Positions 22,271 to 32,681 of a stretch of DNA of 64,000 nt are shown here, piece after piece (positions within the stretch are counted from its first letter, which is position 1; each line of letters opens with the position of its first letter). The DNA is from Batkoa obscura (taxonomy: Eukaryota; Entomophthoromycota; Entomophthoromycetes; Entomophthorales; Batkoaceae): positions 930,001 to 994,000 of the forward strand of contig JASVEC010000013.1 of NCBI GenBank assembly GCA_030770535.1. The letters are read 5' to 3'. Made by a program: the position numbers and the translations under genes. Under the pieces are notes generated by a model, which was not told where the DNA came from, ran no database searches, and saw only the letters and a program-made list of their open reading frames with translations.

Positions 22271-24705
22271 AGCTAACTTTATTTAGTATGATGTTTTGTT
22301 ACCCGTTTGTCCTGAATTTTTTGAATTTGTTAATTTGTAGCTAGGTTTTCCAAATACCATTATTAGTTTTTTTAAACCTTTTGTTTTACTCATCTTTGTT
22401 TATGTACATTTACATCTCTATAAGTTACTTAATGTTTTTTCATAACCTTTAAAGCCGTTTATAAATTGAGAAACTATCTATTTTCATATTTTCATATTTT
22501 CTATTAAGGACAATTTAGTGGGAAACCGAATTCAATCTAAATCCTAAGCTTAATTTTATAAAACTCTGATTTTTAAGTTGACTTTGCAACTTTCTTACCT
22601 TCTGATTAATTCATGTGTCACTATTTGGCTACTTCCAATGTATCATCTTATGAACCATATGTAAATATTGTTTGACATTATATATATTATAATATTCTGA
22701 ATTCATCCTTTTCCAAGCATCTGTACATTTAAATTTATACTGGAGTAGACATAAGTGAGTGCATTTGTATACTTGGCTGATTAATATTTTTCTGATTTCA
22801 TCTTTATAAAGACAGACTAAAAAATGAAACAAAAGGAATAGTCATATAATAAAAATAGCATAAAAGATAAATTATATGTTGCTCTAATATTTATCTGCAG
22901 TATTTAGCAGATTTTTATTAGCTCTCCTATTTTTGTTAAGGAAAGTGTGACATTATTATTTAAAATCAAGTTAGCTTTGATAAAATTTAAAAGCCAAATT
23001 CAACTTAATGCTTGACTTGTTTTTAGAAAAAATTCTATTTCTAGACTAACCTTCAAAATGATCCAACCAAACTTGCTTTTAAGGGTGACACACTTTTATA
23101 AGAATAAGTGTAATTTTTTCACCCTTATCCTAAAGAGAAAAGTGTTTATTTTATATAAACATAGTTTATGGTTTTTTGTTTTATATAGTTTAAAAATAAA
23201 CCGATATTATTAATATATACAGTAAATAAAAACCAGCCTTCTGATATTTAGATAAATATTAATACTAGCTAATCCCTAATTTTAACCTGACATCTAATCA
23301 ACTCCCAACTAACTATTGACCAGTATCATATATACTTTTATGTTTTTTTCTTATTCTTAGTATAAATTATTTTTTGATTTACATTATAAGTTGTTTATAA
23401 CAATAATATTGAATTGAACATATTTTTAAAATTGATCCGCAATTTTTATATTTGTTTGTATTTAATTAAGTTGATATCAGAATTCTTTTAAGAGTAAAAA
23501 TCTGAGTTTTATACAAATAATAAAAATATACGACTTTAACGTTTCTATCACCTTAAATGTTGAAGTTAACATATAGTAAAGTTACCAAAGCAAGCATAAT
23601 GATATGTGAAGTATTTAGTAATAGAATTTATAAATAAACGTTTAATAACATTGAATAAAAAAATCATTAGACACAACCGCTTTTTATAATGCTTTTTAAA
23701 GAGACATATCTATAATAAAAATAAATATAAAAAGATGAGGATTTGTGTAATAACTATATATTATTAAAATAGCACTATGCTTTTCTTATACCAATAATAA
23801 TATAGAACATTTAAACTATTAACTTTAAACTATTAACTTTAAACTAAAAATGATGTTTAAATAGACTCTAAAATCTATTTTTTAACTAAACTTTATTTTT
23901 TTCAATTTTATATCAATTTATTTTAACTTTATGATAAATAAATATTTTTAAATGACATCATTCAAATATCGACTTTAAGCATCTAAAACATTTTACTATT
24001 TTGTTATTTTACTTTATTAATTTTTAATTGTTTTTCATTAAATTTTCTAGAATATACTTTTTATTGAAGTTTATTAAATTTCTAATTGTAAATTTTTTAC
24101 TTATAAAATATTTTTTGTGGAGATTAATTTAACCTGACACGCTCAATGATTAAAAATTAGAAGTTATACAAGTATGTATAATACTTTTCACTAACATTGT
24201 TACTTTTATTGTATGTACTGACTTAGATAATAGTAAATAATTTTTTTAATAGTTTTTGATTTTGTATTAGTTAACAACTTTTTCAAAAAAGAGTGTAATA
24301 TTTTGTTCAGCTACCATTGTAGCTAACCTTATTATTATATATCATTTTAAATACTAACGATATGCATAGTCGAGACAGAATTATTCATGCTAGTTTTTAT
24401 ATTTGTTATAGCTATAGGTACTGATGTAGTTAATGAAATTTCATAAAAAGTGCTACTGGCCTGTAGCAAATTTTGAGTTACTAATAGTAATACTAGAAGT
24501 AAATTTTTACTATTAAAATTTCTTTATTCATTGAATAAAGTGACATAACATTGCTTTGACTTATTAAAATTCGAAATAATGTTATTCTAGATATTCTTAT
24601 AAATTACAGCCATAAATATAAATAAACCTCAAATGAGTAATAATAACATCATAAAATAGTTTTAAATACCATTCAAGTTTAGCAATTCAAGTTTAAATTA
24701 AATTT

Positions 24706-24862
24706 ATAGCTGCTCCAACTTTACTAAAATTATTAACTATTCATTTAAAATACAATTTTGCTAAAATCAAACTGGAATATAATTTAGCTATTAAAAAACC
24801 AAACAATCATCTAGCTCTAAAAATTATTACAAATTAGGTCATGATAGAGTTACAACAGCTGT
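24706..24862 (+). mobile_element. MITE-3 copy
   Basis: Starts ATAGCTGCTCCAACTTTAC and ends with ACAACAGCTGTAT; the interior matches 62240-62406 (TTAACTATTCATTT, TACAAATTAGG). Its right end directly abuts the MITE-1 copy at 24863. Confidence 0.55.
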
Positions 24863-24966
24863 ATATGGGGATGTATTTTATTGTTTAATAATTTTACTAA
24901 CAATTTTTCCACTCAAATAGCGCTTAAAGAATGGAAAAAATAATGAAACCAAAAAACACCCCATAT
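24863..24966 (-). mobile_element. MITE-1 copy
   Basis: 104 bases from ATATGGGGATGTA to AACACCCCATAT with the internal AAGCGCTATTTGAG-type block in reverse (CTCAAATAGCGCTTAA). Same family as the copies listed elsewhere. Confidence 0.85.
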
Positions 24967-25234
24967 TAGGTCGTTCACATTGTTCTAGCACAAATTCATG
25001 TGCATAAAAAACTACCAATTTTTGGTTGCAATAGTAAATTTTTCTTAATAGTAAAAATGAAAATTTTTTAGCGTAAATTTTTTGATGGTATTGCAACTAA
25101 TAATTGACCAGTTTTTTGATATGCATGAATCTATACTGGAATATTTCGAATGACCTAATAAAGTCACTTTAATTACAAAAAAAATAAGCTCAAAAAACCC
25201 ATTTTAGTCTAATTAGCAAATTAAACTTGATAGC

Positions 25235-26782
25235 ATGAAACTACTATCAAAATCTATAGAAAGGGATGGCTCAGGGTATGTGCGCTTAACGTGCGAAGAA
25301 GACGAAGACATGTGGCATGTATATAATTTATTAAATAAAGGGGATCAATTAAAGTCGAGTACAGAGAGGTAAGAAAAACTACATACAACTAAAAGAAACA
25401 AAAGTAACAAGACAAAACTAGACGCGTACGATTAGACACTGCTACAGGCTCAGCGGATAGTACACGAGTAAAGTTAACAATAACAATCTCAATAACTGAG
25501 ATCGAGTTTGATACTTCTACCTGTCTTCTTCGAATTAACGGTAAAAATATAACGGAAAATAAATATATCAAAGTAAGTGAAGCCAGCATTTTAATTGATT
25601 TAACTAAAAACTATTAAAGCTGGGTGCTTTTCATACTATTGACTTGGAACTAAACCAAACGTTCACGTTAATTAAAGAACATTGGGATTCGATGGATATG
25701 GAGAGAATTAAGGATGCTTGTGACGTTACCAAAAGTGCAGAAGTGGCCGCTATTGTGCTACAAGAAGGTAAAATAATAAAACCAGTTTCAAGGTTAATTA
25801 CTTATCTTCTCTAAGGGCTTGCTAACGTTTGTTTGGTCACAAGTCATATGACCATAGTTAGGCAAAGGATCGAGGCGCCCATTCCAAGAAAAAGAAGAGG
25901 ATCAGTTACAAATCACGAGAAAGTAAATTTAGTTTATTATAAATTGGTTTGAACTAACTGCATTTATTACTAGGGTTTACTAAGATTCTTCGAGCAAGTT
26001 TATCAAGCGTTGATATTACATTTTAATTTTGAAGTATTAAAGGTTATTATTATTGCTGGGCCTGGGTTTATAAAAGTAAACTACTATATTGCTATAAAAT
26101 TTAATACTAAATTATTTAGGATCAATTTTATAGCTATATCTTTGACCAAGCGATAGTAAATATCAACTTATTATATAAATACTAAAAACTAATATTAAAA
26201 ATGTAGAAACAAGACAATAAAGTAATTTTACAAAACAAATTTAAATTTATTGCAATCCATGCTTCAAGCGGACACAAGCATGCCTTACAAGAAGTGATGG
26301 CAGATCCAACGATTAAGATCAAGATGAGTGACACTAAAGCCACCCGTGAAGTATCTGCCTTGGACAAATTTTATGCCATGCTAGATAGGGACCCAGATCG
26401 TGCATTTTACGGTATCCAACATGTCAAATTAGCAAATCAATCTGGAGCTATTCAAACACTTTTAATTACGGACGAATTATTTAGGTAGAAATTATGTAGA
26501 CGGGAATATAAAAGTATAGTTTAGTAATCTTTTTTATATTAGATCAGCTGATATTCCAACAAGGAAGATGTATAATAAAATGGTACAACAGACAAGGAAT
26601 TCAGGTGGTGAAGCACTTGTTTTTTCAAGTTTACATATATCTGGTGAGCGTAAGATTTTTATTTTTATTTTTACAAACGTTAGTTATAATCTGTTTTAGA
26701 ACTCAATCAGTTGTCTGGTATTGCTGCTATTCTTAAATTTCCTTTGCCCGATATTGAGGATATTGAGGTTGAAGAAGGATAA
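25235..26782 (+). CDS. DOM34: Pelota/Dom34 ribosome-rescue factor (381 aa, 9 exons)
   Basis: eRF1-related factor that, with Hbs1, splits stalled ribosomes in no-go and non-stop mRNA decay. Exons 25235-25368, 25422-25572, 25620-25767, 25816-25922, 25974-26075, 26120-26155, 26207-26484, 26543-26649, 26700-26782; introns are 44-58 bases and all phases agree. N-terminal Sm-like domain: [30 protein letters not shown] (residues 1-45). Central domain: [31 protein letters not shown]-terminal eRF1_3 domain: [20 protein letters not shown] and the ending [20 protein letters not shown]. Length matches the family (about 385). As in all pelota proteins, no GGQ motif is seen. It converges with the deubiquitinase gene across a 520-base spacer. 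Confidence 0.96.
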
Positions 26783-27303
26783 ACTTAATTAAATAAAAAC
26801 AATTTAAAGGTAGTTAAGGATCACTAATGAAAGGAAATTGGTTTGTGTTATAGGTCTTAATATTAAAACATTAAAAGTATAGAACTTCATTAAATGAAAT
26901 AAATATTACATATCTAATTCTGTCATACTTGAACGTTAGTGTAAATATGAGTAGAATAGAAAATGTAATATGGTTGAATTTTGTTATAATTATGTCTTAC
27001 CTATCAATTTTAAATAATTACCAATTAGTCAATCTAAAAACATACTTAATTCTTTATTCTAGAATTAAAAGTTTATAAAGTTTAGCATAATAATAACGAT
27101 AATTTATTTGAATAATTTCTTAAAATAAAATAATTTAATTTTTAAATACTTTTTTTACACTTTTCTCTGTTTGGGATTGATCATCATTTTCTGATCTTCT
27201 CTTTTTAGCCCTTAGTACCTGCGTAAGGCTCTTTTTATTAAGCTTCTTTTTATTGAGTTTCTTTTTATTAGTCACAGTATCTACTTTATCTAATTAAAAA
27301 AAT
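26783..27303. other. Convergent intergenic spacer
   Basis: Spacer between the 3' ends of pelota and the deubiquitinase, AT-rich; short direct repeats of a CTTTTTATTAAG-like unit lie at 27230-27270. No gene is seen. Confidence 0.4.
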
Positions 27304-28889
27304 TTAGCCAAATTTAAATAAACACAATAAGTTACCTTTCTTTAAATGGTTTTTAGCTAACTCAATATAGCTATATTGCTTTTCTTCAACTTCCCCTTTT
27401 TCTACCAAAACATAAGATAGAAAACAGGCTTGTTTATATAAATTTTCTCTTTCGGTTTCAAAGTTAATTAACCTTGGTTTCCTAGAGTCATCCATACAAT
27501 AATATTGATTCTTATCATTCCTAATAACCGTAATATAGTGCCCTCCTTGTGAACTATTTACTGCACTATCATGTAAAATGATAGAGTCTAATTGATACTT
27601 GGCAGTCTGATCATTGACTGTGTATTCGGATACATCCAACATAGTTGGGAACTCGACCGAACTTTCAATTTTTGTTGTAGGATCCATGTCATCAACTCTG
27701 TTAAGTTTAATGAATAAAACCTTTGCAGGTTTACTTATTTTGTGAATCTTTTTACCACCTCTACATTCATTTTTACATTGTGGCTCTTCCTCACCACATT
27801 GTGAACATTTAAATTCAATATCTTCAACTGCAAATTTTTCATTTAAACATTCATAAATGTTTTCAAGAGGATAAGCAAACACACCATCAGGTGTCTGGTA
27901 ATATTTCAATATTGGAACTTCCAAAAAAAAATCAGTAAAAAAATGATTTGACTCATGTCCCGTTAAGCCACATAAAGTTGTATCTCTCATAATTGTACTA
28001 AATACTTGACAAACTGGGTTATCCATTTTGTTAATGTGATAAAATGACCTAATAAAACTATTAGTTAAAGTTTTTGTATACTACTAGTTAACCTACCAAT
28101 CATTAATCATATTAGCAAAGCACTTTTCAAGCAATTCAAGCAAAAGTAAGCCAAATTCAGATGTATCTCTCATTGCGTTAGTACTTGTATCGGCCTTAAT
28201 CATTTGTCCTAAAATAGTCAGCATCGTTATAGCATCAGTTAAATATTATTTACCTTCAATATAATAATACAATCCAAAAAAATAAGTCTCTATAATTTCA
28301 CCACTGTAAATTGATGGTAATGCTTTTCGAAAGAAGCATAATAAACATGTGGACTCATTCTTAAACCCATGGATACCTTTAAGAATATAAGTATTATTAA
28401 ATACAAATAAAATTAACCTACATTTGAATTGTACTTGAGACATGATTAAATCTTTGAATAAATTCAGATTAAATATGCACTGTAAGAATGCGTTTGCATA
28501 GCAGAAAAAACTCTGGTTCGCTAAACCAGCACCGTGATCTCTTTTATATGGATAACCGTTTGTGGTAATTAAAGTTGGATAACTTGGCTTATAGGGAGCT
28601 AACTCTCCATCTTTAGCAATCTTAAGAACATCATTCTCATTTACAATGTTCATTTCGTTGACATGTACGACTAAAACAAATAAAAATTAGTGTATTTCTA
28701 GATACAGTAAACTCATATCTTACATTCTCCAACATTACCAAACACGAAAACATCTCTTCCATCTTTTGATTGTTTAATTTCGTCAAGCATTCTAACTCTT
28801 TTTATTGAGTCAAAAACAGGATTACTTGCAACGGTTTTAACTGAAGGGACTTCAGGAATTAAATGAGTTATTTTGACTATATTATTCAT
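27304..28889 (-). CDS. Ubiquitin-specific protease, UCH/peptidase C19 family (464 aa, 5 exons)
   Basis: Cysteine protease that removes ubiquitin from proteins. Exons on the minus strand: 28889-28724, 28670-28422, 28376-28254, 28208-28097, 28048-27304; introns 45-53 bases, phases consistent. Cys box GLANQSFFCYANAFLQ has the catalytic Cys at about 112 and the oxyanion-hole Asn five residues before it. His box GGHYITVIR (His about 387) is followed by the acid pair in YYCMDDSR (about 403). A CxxC...CxxxC zinc site lies between (FKCSQCG, CKNEC, about 298-312), as in many USPs. The usual GNTC or GATC is replaced by SFFC. A short upstream frame (28895-29122) may be a further N-terminal exon through a 29-base intron. 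I do not assign a yeast UBP number. Confidence 0.85.
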
Positions 28890-28894
28890 TTATA

Positions 28895-29122
28895 TTATGG
28901 CTTACTGTTTTCATCAACATTGCTTTCAACAGTAACATCATTTTGAATGCTTAACTGTCCTTCTGCAACAACGCCGAGGGCACTGGATTCTTCTCTTTCG
29001 AGCTTAACAGTATTGCTGTCGTTTTGTTGACCATCCTCAGGCTCAGAGGAGATTGGATTACCAAGTTGTTTACGTAAGTAAGCAAATCCCTTGGACAAAC
29101 TGTCTTTTGCTTTGTTATACAT
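28895..29122 (-). CDS. Small ORF upstream of the deubiquitinase, possibly its first exon (75 aa)
   Basis: Starts at MYNKAKDSLSKGFAYLRKQL, an amphipathic start, followed by an acidic, Ser/Asn-rich, low-complexity tail. It ends five bases before the deubiquitinase ATG. Near its end is a good donor (GTAAGCC at 28905) and an acceptor (AATATAG at 28877) that would join it in phase to the deubiquitinase, skipping the ATG at 28889. That intron would be only 29 bases, well below the 44-base minimum of the other introns worked out here. It is therefore either the true N-terminus of the protease or a separate short ORF. An ATG 30 codons upstream (29212) is also possible. Confidence 0.4.
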   Translation of the reverse strand: MYNKAKDSLSKGFAYLRKQLGNPISSEPEDGQQNDSNTVKLEREESSALGVVAEGQLSIQNDVTVESNVDENSKP

Positions 29123-29270
29123 ATTTTTGAAAAAATTTAAAAATAAAATAAAAGTTCCTTTTCTTAATTTACTTAACTGTAAAAAAATAGGCCAATTTTG
29201 ATAAAAGTCCACTTATATTTGTTCTTTACCTTTAATTGAGCAATGATTAGTGGACTAAATTTCATCCCTT

Positions 29271-29538
29271 ATCAGGTAAAAAATAGTCTGAGCGGCTAAA
29301 ATTAAGTAAAAAAAGTGGGCAAAAATTAAAGTAATTTAAACTAATAGAGGTAGTTTTATTAAGTTTAAATTTAAATAATAGTTTTTTATATAAAGTATTA
29401 ACTTTTATTATAAAAATTGCTGACTAAGTTTAAATTTGATAAATTTACCCTTATCAAAATTAAATTACTTTAATCTTTGCTTGCTTAAAATTTTTTTTAA
29501 ATTTGACTTTAACTGCTTGGACTGGTTTTTTACCAGTT
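29271..29538. repeat. Imperfect foldback element, about 268 bases
   Basis: Left arm begins ATCAGGTAAAAAATAGTCTG; the right arm on the minus strand begins AACTGGTAAAAAACCAGTCC. The arms extend about 70 bases with many mismatches, including an AAATTAAAGTAATTT block, and are separated by an AT-rich centre. Confidence 0.5.
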
Positions 29539-30023
29539 TTTATTTATAATAAAAAATATACTATAAAATTTTTATATTGTTTTAAACTGATTTTTAAGCT
29601 ATTTTTTAATTATTTTATAAATACTTGTAAATATTTTAAATTGAATAAACTAAATAATAATAAATAATAATAAATCTAATAATTTTTTATTATGTTCTAA
29701 ATAGTGTTTAACAGTGTTTGATAGTTTTAATTCTAATTACTATTATTCTAACATTAGAAAAACTATGTAGATTGTGTTTTTATATAATTTTATAAAAACA
29801 TTAAATTTTTTTTAATAAAACATAGTAAAATTTATTTTGAAGTAAATAAAATTTTAAAATATATAAGGATGTTTAAATTAGTTTCAGAATTTACTTAATT
29901 AGTTTAAATTTTAAGTTTTAATTATAGATCTTTAATATATAATTGATTAAATTTAAAAAAACTTAATTAAGTAAAAAAATTTAACTTAAAAGACTTATTT
30001 TAGTCATTTTATTTCTTTTAATT

Positions 30024-30120
30024 ATATGGGAATGTTTTTTTTTGCTTTTATTACCTTTTCCATTTTTTAAGCGCTATTTGAGCGGAAAAAATAATGAAAC
30101 CAAAAAAAACATCCTCATAT
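30024..30120 (+). mobile_element. MITE-1 copy, palindromic variant
   Basis: ATATGGGAATGT...ACATCCTCATAT. Unlike most copies, both halves carry the same end (TTCATTACCTTTTCC and its complement GGAAAAAATAATGAA), so the copy is close to a perfect hairpin. Confidence 0.75.
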
Positions 30121-30222
30121 GGGGGTATATTTTTGTGTTTAAGAATTTTACTAACAATTTTTCCACTCAAATAGCGCTTAAAAAATGGAAAAAATAATGA
30201 AGCCAAAAAAACAGCCCCATAT
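30117..30222 (-). mobile_element. MITE-1 copy adjoining the previous one
   Basis: Shares the ATAT at 30117-30120 with the preceding copy and ends ACAGCCCCATAT. Standard asymmetric structure in reverse orientation. Confidence 0.8.
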
Positions 30223-30592
30223 AAGCTTTTATAATTAAACTTTAAAATAGAATTTTTAAAAATCTTAATATGATAAAAAAAGCACACAATATAAACATTA
30301 TGATTTATTTATATTGATTTTAACAATTATTTATAATAATCCAGAGTTTATACCATTTTATAATATAATAAAATAAAAACATACTATTAAAGTTTACTAT
30401 TAATAATAATAAATTTAATTAAGTAATATATAAAATTAATGTTTTAAAAAAATAAAAAATAAAAAATAAAATGTAACATTATTACCAATTATAGTTTTAA
30501 TATATATTTTTGATAAATATAAGAGTTTTAGATTCAATATAAATAGAAATTAACATAATCATTTGAAAATAATGAATAATAGTAATAAATAT

Positions 30593-30900
30593 TGTGAAAG
30601 TTGATACTCAGTGGTAGGAGTTAAAAGCTACCCTTGCTTAATTAGCTTGCCTTGAGTCGAACGGTCTTAGTTTATGTAACTAAGATAGATTTAATACTAT
30701 AAAATCTATATAAGATGTCGTCAGAAAGACTTAGTGACTCTATTAATGATACGTTATCAGGGAGTAATTCAATTAAAAAGCCTCGAGTTAGTATGTAGAA
30801 GAATCTCTTTTATATTCCAACTGGGTGGCTATATATAAGGAACTCTGAATTGATTATTATATTATAATCAATCTTAGAGCTAATAAAGCGATGTTTCACA
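30593..30900 (+). repeat. Solo LTR of the Ty3/gypsy family
   Basis: 308 bases from TGTGAAAGTTG to GATGTTTCACA. Shares GAACGGTCTTAGTTTATG and the ATCAGGGAGTAATTC segment with the LTR at 6136-6535. The flanks ATAT on both sides may be a target duplication. Inserted in transposon copy B. Old; no internal region. Confidence 0.82.
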
Positions 30901-31441
30901 ATATTTATTAAATAATATATATATTAAATAAAAGTAAAAAGATAATATATAATAAATATTTTAATAATTTAAAAAATAAAGCAGCATCTAAGTCAATATT
31001 CTTTAAACACATATTAAATAATTTCAAAAATGCAGTAAAAAAAACAGATTTATATTATATATGTGCTTAGTATATAATTTTTTTAAAATTATTTAAAGAC
31101 AAAATAAATACAGTAATAAGAAATAAAACAAAAATAAACAAAAAATATAATAATAATAAAAAGTTATATAAATTATGTAAATTTCATATTAATATTTAAA
31201 AGACATATTTAATAAAACTATTAAAAATTAAATAATAAAAGTCATATAATAATTCCAAACTTTAAATAAAATACAAAAATAAAAATAAAAATAAAAATAA
31301 ATCCAGTTTTAATAAATTTAAATTACTATAATAAACAAGCTATGTTAATGTTAAAATTCAGTGTTTTATATTTGGAAATAATGAAACAGTAGGTAAAGTT
31401 TATTTTAGTTATCTATTTAAAATATTAAATTATAATTTAAA

Positions 31442-31548
31442 ATATGAGGATATGTTTTTTTGTTTAAGGATTTTACTGATAGCCTTTCCACTCAAATGGT
31501 GCTTAAAAAATGGAAAAAGTAATAAAACCAAAAAAAACACCCCTATAT
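31442..31548 (-). mobile_element. MITE-1 copy inside transposon copy B
   Basis: ATATGAGGATATG...ACACCCCTATAT with CACTCAAATGGTGCTTAA core. It interrupts the transposase remnant. Confidence 0.8.
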
Positions 31549-31727
31549 ATAAAAAACTGTTTAATTAATTTAATATCTAAAAAGCTTTTATTTAAAAAGT
31601 TTATAAAAATTAATATATAGGTAGATATAAGAAATTGTTTTAAATTTTAAAAGTTTTTATATTATATATTTAAAAAAATTATAAAATAAATGGTAGTTTA
31701 AATTTTGATTTTGATCTTTTTGCTAAA

Positions 31728-32222
31728 TGTGAGAGTTGATACTCAGTGGTAGGAGTTAAAAGCAGCTATTTCTTGGTCAACTTGGCTTGAGTCGAACGGT
31801 CTTAGTTTATATAACTAAGATAGACTTAACTTAATAGAAATAATACGTATAAACTACGAATTATGTAAAACAAATACAATGGAAGATACTACTGTAAAAT
31901 CTATGTAAGATGTCGTCAGAAAGACTTAGTGGCTTTATTAATGGTACGATATCAGGGAGTAATTCGGTTAAAAAGCATCGAGTTAGTATGTTGAACAATC
32001 TCTTTTATGCTCCAATAAGTATGAATATCAAAACGAGAGGATGATATTGTTTGCAATGTGAAGTTAGGAATTCTCGCAGCAAATCAAAATAAGGGACCTC
32101 TGGATTGATTATACCACATGGATCATGGTCAAATTGATTACAAGACTACAACTAGTTTTGTAAACAAGTTAAATCATTATTATCTTATAATTAATCCGAG
32201 AGCTGATAAGCATTATTTCACG
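31728..32222 (+). repeat. Solo LTR of the Ty3/gypsy family inside transposon copy B
   Basis: 495 bases from TGTGAGAGTTG to ATTTCACG. It splits the block of copy B that corresponds to the FFAEHH segment of copy A. It carries an extra segment near its end (about 32090-32200) also present in the LTR at 46588-47044. Confidence 0.82.
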
Positions 32223-32577
32223 TAAGCGTTATAAAAAAGTTATAATATAAAGATTTGAAAAAAAATTATAATGGAAAAATAGTTTTAAAGCATTAGGTAA
32301 AATAAAAAATATTAATTAATTAATTTTAAAATTTGAGATTTTTATTTATAAACATAATAAAATTAATAATTTAACTGCTGATAATAAGAAAGCAAATATA
32401 ATTTTTAAAAAGTATGAAAGAAACAAAAGTATTAAAAAAAATATAAAAAATATAAAAAATATAAAGTATTAAAAATATTTATACTTTATTAAATATAATA
32501 TTAAATTATATTATTATTTAATATCTAGTAGATTTAAAAAATTAATATAATTTTAATTAAAATCATAATATTTATTA

Positions 32578-32681
32578 AATGGGAGTGTTTTTTGGCTTCA
32601 TCACTTTTTTCATCTTTTAAGCACTATTTCAGCGGAAAAATTGGTAGTAAGATTCTTAAACAAAAAAATACATCCCCATAT
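32578..32681 (+). mobile_element. MITE-1 copy
   Basis: AATGGGAGTGTTTTTTGGC...ACATCCCCATAT; standard structure. Confidence 0.82.

Larger units (their letters stand above)
22271..25234. other. Intergenic 3 kb, very AT-rich, with a hairpin and two MITEs
   Basis: No gene is visible. It contains a small hairpin at about 23081-23127 (AAGGGTGA...TTCACCCTT), a MITE-3 copy (24706-24862) and, abutting it, a MITE-1 copy (24863-24966). The final 200 bases are the pelota promoter. Confidence 0.5.
29868..32680 (+). mobile_element. DNA transposon copy B, decayed and interrupted by younger insertions
   Basis: Second copy of the transposon at 6603-8838. The left end ATATAAGGATGTTTAAATTA keeps the same layout. 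Homologous coding blocks: 30380-30590 against 6780-6960, 30905-31240 against 7100-7400, 31260-31440 and 31560-31720 against 7440-7810, 32223-32577 against 7810-8150 (the AAAAAGTATGAAAGAAACAA segment is identical). It has been split by a MITE-1 pair (30024-30222), a solo LTR (30593-30900), a MITE-1 (31442-31548), a second solo LTR (31728-32222) and a MITE-1 (32578-32681). The coding content is heavily eroded with many stops. The right terminus is not resolved. Confidence 0.7.

Noticed and set aside
25235-29122. Functional link between pelota and the deubiquitinase as a quality-control pair
   Set aside because: They are convergent, share no promoter, and nothing in the deubiquitinase sequence ties it to ribosome rescue.
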